DNA of 64,000 nucleotides from JADFDG01 sp965232985 (GCA_965232985.1 CBDDRC010000005.1:1-64000), one strand, 5' to 3'; positions 7,629 to 16,487 are shown, counted from the stretch's first letter. Translations and numbers: made by a program. Notes: a model not told the origin generated them from the sequence alone.

Positions 7629-7655
7629 AATAACGGCCGCAAAGCGGCCGTTATT
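7629..7655 (-). terminator. Terminator of the rpsP-rimM-trmD-rplS operon
   Basis: A perfect 12-bp stem (AATAACGGCCGC with its complement) around a 3-base loop lies 21 bases after the rplS stop. The minus-strand tail CGTTTTC gives a short U stretch. The strong stem and position support termination. Confidence 0.75.
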
Positions 7656-7676
7656 GTGCAACAGGAACGCCGTGCC

Positions 7677-8042
7677 TCAGCGCGTCGTGCCAAGCTTTTC
7701 CTTGATACGCGCGCTGCGCCCGCTGCGCTCACGCAGGTAGTACAACTTGGCGCGACGGACGTCGCCGCGACGATCGACGGCAACGCTGTCGATGATCGGG
7801 CTGTGCGACTGGAACACCCGCTCAACGCCGACGCCGTGCGAAATCTTGCGCACCGTGAACGAACTGTTCAGGCCACGGTTCTTGATGGCGATGACGACGC
7901 CCTGAAAAGCCTGCACGCGCTCGCGCTCGCCTTCCTTCACCTTGACGTTCACCGTAACGGTGTCACCGGCGCCGAATGCCGGCAGGTCGGTGCGCAGTTG
8001 CGCGTCTTCGACAGCCTGGATGATCTTGTTGCTACCGCTCAT
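7677..8042 (-). CDS. rplS: 50S ribosomal protein L19
   Basis: Ribosomal protein at the interface of the two subunits. The 121-residue sequence shows the family hallmarks FGAGDTVTVNVKVKEGERERVQAFQGVVIA, then GVERVFQSHSPIIDSVAV and VRRAKLYYLRERSGRSARIKEK. It is slightly longer than the 115 residues of E. coli. The start overlaps the end of trmD by four bases (ATGA), consistent with translational coupling. It is the last gene of the operon, followed by a strong hairpin. Confidence 0.97.
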   Translation of the reverse strand: MSGSNKIIQAVEDAQLRTDLPAFGAGDTVTVNVKVKEGERERVQAFQGVVIAIKNRGLNSSFTVRKISHGVGVERVFQSHSPIIDSVAVDRRGDVRRAKLYYLRERSGRSARIKEKLGTTR

Positions 8043-8848
8043 GGCTCACTCCGCTTTGCTTCCTGCCCGGCGACGTACTCGTCGAGCAACTGTTGTTCCT
8101 GTTTCGCCAATCCCTTCGCGGTTTTATGCGCGAACAGATCGGGCCTGCGCTGTCGGGTCCGGCCCAGTGCCTGCATCAGGCGCCAGCGACGGATGGCCGC
8201 ATGATTACCGCTCATCAACACCGCCGGCACCCCGCGCCCCTCGAATATCTCCGGTCGCGTGTAGTGCGGGCAATCAAGCAACCCGGTGAACTCGCCGGAC
8301 GCTCCGGAAGAAAAGGAATCCTGCTTCGCCGAATCCTCATCACCCAGGGCGCCCGGCAGCAGCCGGGTCACCGCGTCAATCACCACCATGGCCGCGAGTT
8401 CACCACCCGACAGCACGTAATCACCGATCGACAATTCCTCATCGACGTACGCTTCAATGAAGCGCTCGTCGATGCCTTCGTAGCGGCCGGCAATCAACAC
8501 CAGCCCCGCCTCGCCTGCCAACGCCTGCGCGCGTTGCTGCGTCAGCACCGCGCCTTGCGGCGAAAGGCAGATGACGCGCGGACGCTTGCCCGTCACCTCT
8601 TCCACCGCGTTGCGCGCGGCAACAGTCGCATCGCGCAACGGCTCGATCTTCATCACCATCCCCGGGCCGCCGCCGAAAGGCCGGTCGTCTACCGTGCGGT
8701 GTACATCACGGGTGAAATCCCGCGGATTGATTCCTTCCACCCGCAGCAGACCGTTGTTCACGGCCCGCGCGACGATACCGTGGCCGGTAACGGCCTCAAG
8801 CATCGCCGGAAACAGCGTCACTACTTTCACATGCAGCGCAACGTGCAT
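8039..8848 (-). CDS. trmD: tRNA (guanine-N1-)-methyltransferase TrmD
   Basis: Methylates G37 next to the anticodon of several tRNAs, preventing +1 frameshifting; uses S-adenosylmethionine bound in a trefoil knot. The knot region is visible as IAGRYEGIDERFIEAYVDEELSIGDYVLSGGELAAM in the middle of the protein, and FGGGPGMVMK lies near residue 60. The C-terminal domain contains LDCPHYTRPEIFEG and VLMSGNHAAIRRWR, both diagnostic. At 269 residues it is a little longer than the E. coli enzyme. It sits 18 bases after rimM and overlaps rplS by four bases. Confidence 0.97.
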   Translation of the reverse strand: MHVALHVKVVTLFPAMLEAVTGHGIVARAVNNGLLRVEGINPRDFTRDVHRTVDDRPFGGGPGMVMKIEPLRDATVAARNAVEEVTGKRPRVICLSPQGAVLTQQRAQALAGEAGLVLIAGRYEGIDERFIEAYVDEELSIGDYVLSGGELAAMVVIDAVTRLLPGALGDEDSAKQDSFSSGASGEFTGLLDCPHYTRPEIFEGRGVPAVLMSGNHAAIRRWRLMQALGRTRQRRPDLFAHKTAKGLAKQEQQLLDEYVAGQEAKRSEP

Positions 8849-8866
8849 GACCCGACCTGCCTGGAA

Positions 8867-9391
8867 TCAGTAATCCATGCCCCAGTCGACGGTGATGCGC
8901 TGCGCAGCCATATCGACACGCTGCACCACCTCCCCCTGCACCCACGGCACCAGCCGCTGCACCTGGTCGACACTGCCTTCGCACGGCTTCACGACGAGCA
9001 CGTCGTTGGCACCGGTTTCCAGCAACTCGCCAACCACCCCGAACAGGACCCCTTCCGTGTTCACGACCGCAAGGCCGATCAGGTCCCGCCAGTAAAACTC
9101 TCCCTCCGGCAGCACTGGCAAACTTTCTGCCGGTACGCCGATATCAATACCCGCCAGCGCTTCCGCTGCATTGCGATCCTCGACGCCCCGCAGGCGCACC
9201 ACAATGCCCTTGCTGTGCGCTTGCGCCTCGGCCACTTCGATCTCCTGCCACCGGCCATTACGCCAGAGATGCCAGGGTGCGTAGTCGAGGAGGTTTTCGC
9301 GCGGGGCGGTATCGCTGTGAACCTTCACCCACCCCTTGATCCCGAAGGCGGCGAGTATCCGGCCGACCTTGAGGATATTGCCCGGGGGCAA
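8867..9391 (-). CDS. rimM: Ribosome maturation factor RimM
   Basis: Binds S19 and helps mature the head of the 30S subunit. The N-terminal RimM domain starts with ILKVGRILAAFGIKGWVKVHSDT, and the C-terminal PRC-barrel holds FYWRDLIGLAVVNTEGVLFGVV. No ATG is suitable: the only longer frame (ATG at 9469) would overlap rpsP by 73 bases. A TTG at 9391 is chosen because it lies six bases after the rpsP stop and is preceded by CAGGG, giving 174 residues against 182 in E. coli. Second gene of the rpsP operon. Confidence 0.9.
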   Translation of the reverse strand: MPPGNILKVGRILAAFGIKGWVKVHSDTAPRENLLDYAPWHLWRNGRWQEIEVAEAQAHSKGIVVRLRGVEDRNAAEALAGIDIGVPAESLPVLPEGEFYWRDLIGLAVVNTEGVLFGVVGELLETGANDVLVVKPCEGSVDQVQRLVPWVQGEVVQRVDMAAQRITVDWGMDY

Positions 9392-9396
9392 GGCGC

Positions 9397-9645
9397 TCAG
9401 CCCTGTTTGGCCGCTTGCTCGATCAGATCGGCAACACGCGGCGACGGCTGGGCGCCCTGCGCCAACCAATAGTCGAAGCGGGCCTGATCCAGCTCAAGGC
9501 GCTTCTCGCCACCTGCGGCGATCGGGTTGAAGTACCCGATGCGCTCAATGAAACGGCCCGTAGCCGCCGCACGACGGTCGGCAACCACCAGGTTGTAGAA
9601 CGGGCGCTTCTTGGCGCCGCCGCGAGCCAGACGAATCACTACCAT
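9397..9645 (-). CDS. rpsP: 30S ribosomal protein S16
   Basis: Ribosomal protein needed for 30S assembly. The 82-residue protein begins MVVIRLARGGAKKRPFYNLV, followed by VADRRAAATGRFIERIGYFNP, the classical S16 signature. The C-terminus (DLIEQAAKQG) is standard. It is the first gene of the rpsP-rimM-trmD-rplS operon, with AAGGAG-like sequence upstream in the leader and a good promoter 70 bases ahead. Confidence 0.97.
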   Translation of the reverse strand: MVVIRLARGGAKKRPFYNLVVADRRAAATGRFIERIGYFNPIAAGGEKRLELDQARFDYWLAQGAQPSPRVADLIEQAAKQG

Positions 9646-9715
9646 GGTCAGTACCTTAGCCTGCAGAAAGGAGTCTTCGCAAAACCGCCAAAGGCCGGTA
9701 GGCGAAAGGCCGCGC

Positions 9716-9744
9716 AGTATACGCAGACCGGTGTGTCATGAAAA
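9716..9744 (-). promoter_or_regulatory. Promoter of the rpsP operon
   Basis: On the minus strand TATACT (9721-9716) is preceded at 17 bases by TTTTCA (9744-9739), a sigma70-type pair, and followed by a GC-rich stretch typical of ribosomal promoters. It lies between the end of ffh and rpsP. Confidence 0.6.
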
Positions 9745-9785
9745 GCCCTGCACCGATTCGTGCGCCGGGGGCAAGCGACCAACGG

Positions 9786-11198
9786 TCAACGACGCGGCGA
9801 CACGCCCGGTGGCGGCTTGCCGCCCGGCAGGCCGGCCCCACCGCCACCCGGGCCGCCCATCATGCCGCCCAGGGATCGCGCCATCTTCTGCATGCCGCCC
9901 TTGGCGGACAGCTGCTTCATCATCTTGGTCATCATCTTCTGCTGCTTGAGCAGGCGATTGATATCCTGGATCTCCTGGCCGGCGCCCTTCGCAATACGCA
10001 ACTTGCGGCGACCGCTGATGAGTTCCGGATCGCGCCGCTCTTTGGGTGTCATCGACTGGATGAGCGCTTCCATCCGCTTGATCGACTTGTCGTGCGTGGC
10101 GTCTTGCGCAACTTTTGCCATCTGACCCATGCCCGGCAATTTGTCGAGCAGGCCGGCCATGCCGCCCATCGAACGCATTTGCTGAAACTGGTCGAGCATG
10201 TCCTCGAAATCGAAACCTTTGCCCTTTTTGAATTTCTTCGCCAGTTTATCGGCTTTGGTCTTGTCGAGTTTGCGTTCGGCTTCCTCGACCAGCGTGAGGA
10301 TGTCGCCCATGCCGAGGATGCGCTGCGCGATGCGATCCGGATGAAACGGCTCCAGTGCATCGGTCTTCTCGCCCATGCCGAGGAATTTGATCGGCTTGCC
10401 GGTGAGGTGGCGCACCGACAGCGCCGCACCACCGCGCGCATCGCCATCGGCTTTGGCGAGCACAATGCCGGTGAGCGGCAGTGCGTCGTTGAAGGCGCGG
10501 GCGGTATTTGCCGCGTCCTGGCCGGTCATCGCATCGACGACAAACAGCGTTTCATGCGGATTGATGGCGGCATGCAGCGCGCGAATTTCGGCCATCATTT
10601 CTTCGTCGATGGCGAGCCGGCCGGCCGTATCCACGATCAGCACATCAGCAACCTGCCGACGCGCCTCGACGATGGCGTCCTTGACGATATCAACGGGCTT
10701 TCGCGAAACATCACTCGGGATGAAGCCGACACCGACGTCGGTGGCGAGCATTTCGAGCTGGCGAATAGCAGCCGGGCGATAAACGTCCGCGCTCACCACC
10801 ACCACCTTTTTCTTCTGTCGCTCTTTCAGGAAACGCGCCAGCTTGGCGACCGTGGTGGTCTTGCCAGCGCCCTGCAGGCCGGCCATGAGGATGATCGCCG
10901 GTGGTACGACATTGAGCTTGAGGTCTTCGTTCGCCGCGCCCATCACTGCCGTGAGTTCGTCGTAAACGATCTTCACGAAAGCCTGGCCCGGATTGATGCT
11001 CGCGAGCACTTCCTGGCCCAGCGCCTTGAGCTTCACCTGCTCGACAAATTCCTTTACTACCGGCAGGGCGACATCTGCCTCAAGCAGGGCCATGCGCACG
11101 TCACGCAGGGCTTCCTTGATATTGTCCTCGGTCAGCCGCCCCTGCCCCGTGAGATTGCGCAGGCTTTGGCCCAGGCGTTCGGAAAGACTGTCGAACAT
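9786..11198 (-). CDS. ffh: Signal recognition particle protein Ffh
   Basis: GTPase that binds 4.5S RNA and signal sequences of nascent membrane proteins and docks on FtsY. The 470-residue protein shows the N domain (residues 1-95), the G domain with the P-loop at 107-115 (GLQGAGKTT), VVSADVYRPAAIRQLE, DTAGRL and a later GMGEK. The methionine-rich M domain follows, from about residue 325, with runs such as MMTKMMKQLSAKGGMQKM. A Gly/Pro-rich tail ends the protein. It is divergent from the CcsA/YpjD-like gene, as in E. coli. Confidence 0.97.
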   Translation of the reverse strand: MFDSLSERLGQSLRNLTGQGRLTEDNIKEALRDVRMALLEADVALPVVKEFVEQVKLKALGQEVLASINPGQAFVKIVYDELTAVMGAANEDLKLNVVPPAIILMAGLQGAGKTTTVAKLARFLKERQKKKVVVVSADVYRPAAIRQLEMLATDVGVGFIPSDVSRKPVDIVKDAIVEARRQVADVLIVDTAGRLAIDEEMMAEIRALHAAINPHETLFVVDAMTGQDAANTARAFNDALPLTGIVLAKADGDARGGAALSVRHLTGKPIKFLGMGEKTDALEPFHPDRIAQRILGMGDILTLVEEAERKLDKTKADKLAKKFKKGKGFDFEDMLDQFQQMRSMGGMAGLLDKLPGMGQMAKVAQDATHDKSIKRMEALIQSMTPKERRDPELISGRRKLRIAKGAGQEIQDINRLLKQQKMMTKMMKQLSAKGGMQKMARSLGGMMGGPGGGGAGLPGGKPPPGVSPRR

Positions 11199-11237
11199 GA
11201 GAACTCCGGAACGGGTACGCTCGGTAACGAGCGGCGG

Positions 11238-11245
11238 ATTATACT
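11238..11245. promoter_or_regulatory. Overlapping divergent -10 elements for ffh and the ypjD-like gene
   Basis: ATTATACT holds TATAAT on the minus strand (11243-11238, toward ffh) and TATACT on the plus strand (11240-11245, toward the gene at 11267). Neither has a convincing -35 hexamer. The 68-bp gap leaves no room for separate promoters. Confidence 0.4.
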
Positions 11246-11266
11246 GGCCCGCCCCGGAACCCGACC

Positions 11267-12064
11267 ATGACTATCCTGACCGTCCTGTTTGCCGGCGTCT
11301 TTTACCTTCTGGCCACCGTCCACATCGCCCGACAGGTGCGGAGCGGCCATGGCGAGCGGCGCGCACTCTTCCTGTATGCAGGCGGCGTGGCCGTGCTCCT
11401 GCACGGCGCGTACGTCGCCCGGACGCTGTTCACCCCGGACGGCATCGAACTCGGATTGTTCTCGGCAGGCTCACTGATCGGCATGCTGATCGCACTCGTC
11501 GCGATCGTGACCAGCCTGTTCCGTCCGGTCGCCGTGCTGTCGGTGGGCGCATACCCCATCGCCTTCCTGTTGCTGCTGCTGTCAGCGCTGTTGCAGGATC
11601 GTTATGCGCCGCGCCACTTTGCCACCGGCGTTGGTGTGCATATCGTTTTTTCGCTGCTGGCCTATGCGGTGCTCGCCATGGCCACCGTGCATGCCGTGCT
11701 GCTGGCGATACAAACCCGCCTGTTTCGCGAGCATCGGGTCAGCGTCTGGTTGCGTGCCCTGCCGCCGATCCAGACCATGGAAGCGATTCTGTTCGAATTG
11801 ATCGCCTTCGGTTTTGCGCTATTGAGCCTGGCAATTCTTGCCGGTCTGCTCTACGTCGATAATTTCTTCGCCCAACATCTGGTACATAAAACCGTGCTGA
11901 CAATCGCCGGGTGGGTGGCGCTGGGCGCGCTGCTGGCCGGACACCATATTGCCGGTTGGCGGGGGCGCACAGCGGTGCGGCTGACCGTTGCCGCGTTTAT
12001 CCTGCTGGCGGTGGCGTTTTTCGGCAGCAAGTTCGTGCTGGAAATGGTGTTGCACAGGGCGTAA
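11267..12064 (+). CDS. CcsA/YpjD-like cytochrome c assembly family membrane protein
   Basis: A 265-residue integral membrane protein with about eight hydrophobic segments covering nearly all of its length. It belongs to the CcsA/CcmC-like heme-handling family, of which YpjD is the member located beside ffh in enterobacteria. Conserved features include the HIVFSLLAYAVLAMATVHAVLLA segment and a late GWVALGALLAGHHIAGWRGRTA, which hold histidines that in relatives serve as possible heme ligands. The exact function of YpjD is not established. It is transcribed away from ffh and ends before a strong bidirectional terminator. Confidence 0.85.
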   Translation: MTILTVLFAGVFYLLATVHIARQVRSGHGERRALFLYAGGVAVLLHGAYVARTLFTPDGIELGLFSAGSLIGMLIALVAIVTSLFRPVAVLSVGAYPIAFLLLLLSALLQDRYAPRHFATGVGVHIVFSLLAYAVLAMATVHAVLLAIQTRLFREHRVSVWLRALPPIQTMEAILFELIAFGFALLSLAILAGLLYVDNFFAQHLVHKTVLTIAGWVALGALLAGHHIAGWRGRTAVRLTVAAFILLAVAFFGSKFVLEMVLHRA

Positions 12065-12105
12065 GCAGGCTCACGCCGGCGCGCGGTGCAAGGGGCGCAC
12101 TGACG

Positions 12106-12134
12106 AAAAAAGCCGGGCAACGCCCGGCTTTTTT
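12106..12134. terminator. Bidirectional intrinsic terminator
   Basis: Six A, a perfect GCCGGGC stem with a 3-base loop, and six T form a symmetric hairpin between two convergent genes (the ypjD-like gene and the aldehyde dehydrogenase). It can terminate transcription from both sides. Confidence 0.92.
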
Positions 12135-12170
12135 CTACGCTCGCGTTGCAACAACGCGCAGATGAACCAA

Positions 12171-13616
12171 TTACTTCAACAGTTTGTTCTTCACGAAGTT
12201 GTGGATGGGCTTGTTGAACGGCGGCAAGATAAACTTGGCCGCGTAAAACTTCGCCTTCTGCAGCACGGAACGCGGGTTCGACAACGTGATGAAGCCTTCC
12301 TTGCCGTGGTAGCGGCCCATGCCCGCCGGGCCGACGCCACCAAACGGCAGATCGTCGATGCCCACATGCGACACCGTATCGTTGATGCACATGCCGCCCG
12401 AATGGGTGTGCGTTTCAACAAACTCGGCGCGTGAATTGTTGTAATCGAAATAATAAAGCGCCAACGGGCGCGCCCGGGCGTTCACATAGTTGATCGCCTC
12501 ATCCAGCGCGTCGTAGGGGACGATCGGCAATATCGGCCCGAAGATCTCGTTTTGCATGATTTCCATGTCGTCGGTGACACCGGTAATCAGCATGATCGGC
12601 AGCTTGCGGGTGTTCTCGAATTTTTCCTTCGCCGGATTGATCTCGATGATCTTCGCGCCTTTCTCGCGCGCATCCTGCAGATAACCTTGGATACGCTTGT
12701 ACTGCTTGTCGTTGATGACGCTGGTGTAATCCGGGTTGTTGACCAGGCCGGACGGGTACATGGAAGTTACCTGCGCGGTGAACTCGCTCACGAACTCATC
12801 GACCTTGCCGCGCGGACACAGCAGATGATCGGGCGCCACACAGGTTTGGCCGGCGTTCCAGCACTTGCCAAAGGCGATGCGCGGCACGGCGTCCTTGATC
12901 GGGAATGACTCGTGAATGATCGTCGGGCTCTTGCCGCCCAACTCCAGCGTTACCGGCGTGAGATGCTGCGCCGCGTTGGCCATCACCTGACGGCCGACGT
13001 TGGTGGAGCCGGTAAAGACGATGTGATCGAACGGCAAACGCGAGAATGCATCGGAAATTTCACCGCGACCGGTGAACACCGCCACATGATCCTCGTCGAA
13101 GGTTTCCGCGATCATTTTCTTGTATGCCTCACCCAAGGCAGGCGTGAAGCCGGACATCTTGATCATTACCCGGTTGCCGGCGGCCAACGCCGTTATCAGC
13201 GGACCACTGGCCAGAAAAATCGGGTAGTTCCACGGCACGATAACACCCACCACACCCAGCGGCTGGTATACCACGCGCGCCTTGGCCGGCTGCTGCATCA
13301 GGCTGACGTGCCGCTTTTCGGGCTTCATCCACTTGCGCAGGTTTTTGCTGTTGTACTTGACGCCTTCGAGCGTCGTCATGAATTCGGCGAGCAGCGTTTC
13401 ATCTTTGGAACGATGGCCGAAATCCTTGCTGACTTCGTCCACCAGGGTGTCCTTGTGCTTCATCAGTGCCGCACGGAATTTGGCGATATGTGCAATGCGC
13501 TCGGCCGCACTCGGATAACGATGCTTGCCGTAGGCAGCGCGCTGCGCCTCGAAGACTCGTTGCAGATCCTTGAGATCCTGACTCGCACTGGGCACAGCAG
13601 ACAGATTGGCGACCAT
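12171..13616 (-). CDS. Aldehyde dehydrogenase, coniferyl aldehyde dehydrogenase-like
   Basis: NAD(P)-dependent oxidation of an aldehyde to its acid. The 481-residue protein has the family motifs VTLELGGKSPTII with the general-base Glu and NAGQTCVAPD with the nucleophilic Cys. It also has an N-terminal NAD-binding region (VPWNYPIFLASGPLITALAAGN). NEIFGPILP and NPRSVLQKAKFYAAKFILPPF at the end resemble the CalB/class 3 group, which often attaches to membranes by its C-terminus. Start at 13616 is chosen because GGAGG lies nine bases upstream; an upstream ATG adds 24 Pro/Arg-rich residues. The true substrate cannot be read from sequence. It stands alone between purT and a terminator. Confidence 0.88.
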   Translation of the reverse strand: MVANLSAVPSASQDLKDLQRVFEAQRAAYGKHRYPSAAERIAHIAKFRAALMKHKDTLVDEVSKDFGHRSKDETLLAEFMTTLEGVKYNSKNLRKWMKPEKRHVSLMQQPAKARVVYQPLGVVGVIVPWNYPIFLASGPLITALAAGNRVMIKMSGFTPALGEAYKKMIAETFDEDHVAVFTGRGEISDAFSRLPFDHIVFTGSTNVGRQVMANAAQHLTPVTLELGGKSPTIIHESFPIKDAVPRIAFGKCWNAGQTCVAPDHLLCPRGKVDEFVSEFTAQVTSMYPSGLVNNPDYTSVINDKQYKRIQGYLQDAREKGAKIIEINPAKEKFENTRKLPIMLITGVTDDMEIMQNEIFGPILPIVPYDALDEAINYVNARARPLALYYFDYNNSRAEFVETHTHSGGMCINDTVSHVGIDDLPFGGVGPAGMGRYHGKEGFITLSNPRSVLQKAKFYAAKFILPPFNKPIHNFVKNKLLK

Positions 13617-13741
13617 GGGGGCATCCTCCGGTTGATGTAGGGGCGGCCGGCAGCGCCTCCCCGATACAGGGGCGGGCGGCAAGACCAACGTAAGCCCGAA
13701 GGTTTTAGAGTATTTACTCTAACGTGTCAAACCGGGGCGCT

Positions 13742-14944
13742 TTACAGCTCGATCCGCACTGCTGCTGCTGCCCGCAAGGCCTTTTCCCGCGCCGCCGCGA
13801 TGCTCTGTGCCCGCGTCAGGGCCACGCCCATGCGCCGCTGGCCACGCACCTGGGGTTTACCGAACAGGCGTAGGGCCGTATCCGGCTCGGCCAGCACCTG
13901 CTGAAGGTTGCCGAACGCCACACAGTCGGAATCACCATCGACCAAAATCACCGCCGAGGCACTCGGCCCCAGCTGCCGGATCGCCGGCACCGGCAGGCCG
14001 AGAATCGCGCGCGCATGCAGGGCGAACTCGGACAGATCCTGCGACACCAGCGTTACCAGGCCGGTGTCGTGCGGCCGCGGCGAGACCTCGCTGAACCAGA
14101 CCTGGTCGCCCCGCACAAACAGCTCAACGCCAAAAATGCCAACCCCGCCCAGCGCACCGGTCACGGCGGCAGCCATACGCCGCGCCTGGGCGAGGGCCGC
14201 AGTGCTCATCGGCTGCGGCTGCCAGCTTTCGACGTAATCACCGTGCACCTGCCGGTGCCCGATCGGCGCACAAAACGTGGTGCCAATCTCGCCGTCGGCA
14301 TCGCGATGCCGCACCGTGAGCTGCGTAATCTCGTAATCGAAATCGATAAAACCCTCGACGATCACCCGACCAGCTCCGGCGCGGCCGCCTGCCTGCGCGT
14401 ACTGCCATGCCGGGTCGATGTCGGCAGCGGAACTCAGGGTGCTCTGGCCCTTGCCCGAGCTCGACATCACCGGCTTGACGACACAGGGCATGCCGATGGC
14501 GGCCACGGCAGCGCGGTAATCGGCAAGGTTGTCGGCGAAGCGATAAGGCGAGGTGGCAAGGCCCAGTTCCTCTGCAGCAAGCCGCCGGATCCCCTCGCGG
14601 TTCATCGTCAATTGCGCCGCGCGCGCCGTGGGAATGACCTGCCAGCCTTCCTTTTCCATGGCCACCAGCGTATCGGTGGCGATTGCCTCGATTTCCGGCA
14701 CGATGAGCTGCGGTTTTTCCTGTTCGATAACCCGCCGCAATGCGGCGCCGTCGAGCATGTCGATGACATGCGCGCGATGCGCGACCTGCATGCCCGGTGC
14801 ATGGGCGTAGCGATCCACCGCAATCACCTCGACCCCGAGCCGCTGCAATTCGATGATGACTTCCTTGCCCAGTTCGCCGGCGCCACAAAACAGCACCCGG
14901 GTGGCAGACGATGACAACGGCGTGCCGATTTTCACATCATGCAT
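13742..14944 (-). CDS. purT: Formate-dependent phosphoribosylglycinamide formyltransferase
   Basis: ATP-grasp enzyme making formyl-GAR from GAR, ATP and formate, the folate-independent route for the third step of purine synthesis. The 400-residue protein has the N-terminal GAGELGKEVIIELQRLGVEVIAVDRY and PEIEAIATDTLVAME. The ATP-grasp core shows CVVKPVMSSSGKGQS, and VGIFGVELFV..VWFSEVSPRPHDTG supplies metal and ATP ligands. Length and motifs match PurT and not PurK. Transcribed alone; the 70 bases after its start hold no clear signal. Confidence 0.96.
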   Translation of the reverse strand: MHDVKIGTPLSSSATRVLFCGAGELGKEVIIELQRLGVEVIAVDRYAHAPGMQVAHRAHVIDMLDGAALRRVIEQEKPQLIVPEIEAIATDTLVAMEKEGWQVIPTARAAQLTMNREGIRRLAAEELGLATSPYRFADNLADYRAAVAAIGMPCVVKPVMSSSGKGQSTLSSAADIDPAWQYAQAGGRAGAGRVIVEGFIDFDYEITQLTVRHRDADGEIGTTFCAPIGHRQVHGDYVESWQPQPMSTAALAQARRMAAAVTGALGGVGIFGVELFVRGDQVWFSEVSPRPHDTGLVTLVSQDLSEFALHARAILGLPVPAIRQLGPSASAVILVDGDSDCVAFGNLQQVLAEPDTALRLFGKPQVRGQRRMGVALTRAQSIAAAREKALRAAAAVRIEL

Positions 14945-15014
14945 GCAAAAAATTCCGTCTGCGTTGGGGGCCCGGTTTCAGCCGGACAATAAACAAGTGC
15001 GGTTGAAGCAGCAT

Positions 15015-15239
15015 CTACGCGGTTGATGCGCGCTGCGCACAGCGCCGCAACACCGCGCGTTTTTCGTCGTCGGAGAGTTTACCCCAATCGCTGATCTCAC
15101 GACCGGAGCGGCTGCAACCGATGCAGATATCGTTGTCATCCAGCGCGCAGATTGCAACACAGGGCGACGGGACAGACTCCTGCCTTGCAGTGCCGGTGGT
15201 GCCATCGTTGACACCGCTCGCACCATTTGCACCATTCAC
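15015..15239 (-). CDS. DUF1289 family small Cys protein
   Basis: A 74-residue protein with the DUF1289 signature: SPCVAICALDDNDICIGCSRSGREISDW followed by LSDDEKRAVLRRC. The four regularly spaced cysteines suggest metal or Fe-S binding, but no function is established for the family. The first 25 residues are low-complexity and may not be translated if an internal start is used. It begins four bases after the gamma-carbonic anhydrase stop, so the two are probably co-transcribed. Confidence 0.82.
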   Translation of the reverse strand: MNGANGASGVNDGTTGTARQESVPSPCVAICALDDNDICIGCSRSGREISDWGKLSDDEKRAVLRRCAQRASTA

Positions 15240-15242
15240 AGC

Positions 15243-15764
15243 TCAGACCTGTGGTTTGAGTTGCTCGCGGAAGCGCTTGGCATTCTCGACATAATGCAGC
15301 GCGCTGGCCTGCAGGATTGTCTTGTGGAAATCCTGCACCTGCTTGACCACCTTGCCCGGCGCACCCATAACGATGGAGCCATCGGGAATCTCGGCACGTT
15401 CGGGAATAAAGGCACTGGCGCCGATAATGCAGTATTTGCCGATTTTCGCGCCATTGAGCACCACGGCGTTGATGCCGATCAACGAGTAATCGCCGATGGT
15501 GCAGCCATGCAACATGACGAGATGGCCGATGGTCACGCCCTTGCCGATGGTCAGCGGCGCGCCATGATCGGTGTGCAGCACGGAACCATCCTGCACATTA
15601 CTGTCCTCACCGATGATGATGCGGTCATTGTCGCCACGGATCACCGCGCCGAACCAGACGCTGGCGTTGTTCTCCAGCACCACATCGCCGATTACCGTCG
15701 CATTCGGAGCGACGTAGTAATCACCGCGAACCTCGACACGCTTGTCACCTAAGGAATACAACAT
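15243..15764 (-). CDS. Gamma-carbonic anhydrase family protein
   Basis: Left-handed beta-helix protein of hexapeptide repeats, about residues 10-150, of the YrdA/PaaY/gamma-carbonic anhydrase group. Metal-ligand candidates are the histidines in LHTDHGAPLTIG and TIGHLVMLHGC, and IRGDNDRIIIGEDSNVQDGSVLH is characteristic. Start at 15764 (MLYSLGDKR) follows GGAG; an ATG 18 codons upstream lacks one. Whether it hydrates CO2 is not predictable, because many members are inactive in assays. It overlaps no neighbour and is followed by the DUF1289 gene. Confidence 0.9.
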   Translation of the reverse strand: MLYSLGDKRVEVRGDYYVAPNATVIGDVVLENNASVWFGAVIRGDNDRIIIGEDSNVQDGSVLHTDHGAPLTIGKGVTIGHLVMLHGCTIGDYSLIGINAVVLNGAKIGKYCIIGASAFIPERAEIPDGSIVMGAPGKVVKQVQDFHKTILQASALHYVENAKRFREQLKPQV

Positions 15765-15839
15765 CGGCAGCTCCTGTGGAAAAGGATTTCGCAAAACAAT
15801 CGTGGCGGGCAGTAGCAATCGTTACCCAAACGAAGCGGT

Positions 15840-16487
15840 TCAACTGGCAGTAGTCTGTGCGGCCGGCATCGGCATCGCCAGCCCGGCGTCGTACACCGTG
15901 TTGAGCAGATCGACGATGATATAGGCAGTCAGGCCCCAGATAACATGCTCGCCGTGGCGCCAGGTGGGCATCAGGAACTCGTTGCCCATCCAGCGCACGA
16001 GGTGATCGTTCTGCGGCGGATTTTCGAGAAAGAAACGCAGCGGCACGCGGAAGATGGTATCGAGCTCCTGCGGATTGGCGGTGAGCGCCACGTCCGGCGC
16101 CACCAGGCCGACCCAGGGCGTCACCTTGATGCCGGCCCGCGAGCGCAACTGTGCCAATTGCCCGACGATTTGCACCGCATTGCGGGCCAGCCCGATCTCC
16201 TCTTCGCTTTCGCGCAGCGCCGTGGCGAGCAGGTCAACGTCAGTGTCGTCCTTCTTGCCGCCGGGAAACGCGACCTCGCCGGCATGCGAATTCATGGTCA
16301 GCGCCCGCCGGGTGAGAATGATTTCCGGCTCATGCCTGTCCTTGGTAACCGGAACCAGCACCGACGCCTCCGCCAGCACCTGGTCCATCGGTGCCGGGCG
16401 GGAGCGGCGCATGCGGTCGATCAATTGCTCAAGCATGGCGAGGAAAGGCGGGGCTGCAAACGGGCGTGGGGCGACTTTATCACTCAT
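15840..16487 (-). CDS. Nudix hydrolase, CoA pyrophosphatase (NudL/YeaB) type
   Basis: A 215-residue protein with the extended CoA-type Nudix signature. LTRRALTMNSHAGEVAFPGGK is followed by the Nudix helix TALRESEEEIGL near residues 100-112. The first conserved Glu of the loop appears replaced by Asp. Family members split CoA or acyl-CoA into phosphopantetheine and 3',5'-ADP. The downstream residues (LRSRAGIKVTPWVGLV) are also typical. It diverges from another Nudix gene across a 93-bp gap. Confidence 0.88.
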   Translation of the reverse strand: MSDKVAPRPFAAPPFLAMLEQLIDRMRRSRPAPMDQVLAEASVLVPVTKDRHEPEIILTRRALTMNSHAGEVAFPGGKKDDTDVDLLATALRESEEEIGLARNAVQIVGQLAQLRSRAGIKVTPWVGLVAPDVALTANPQELDTIFRVPLRFFLENPPQNDHLVRWMGNEFLMPTWRHGEHVIWGLTAYIIVDLLNTVYDAGLAMPMPAAQTTAS

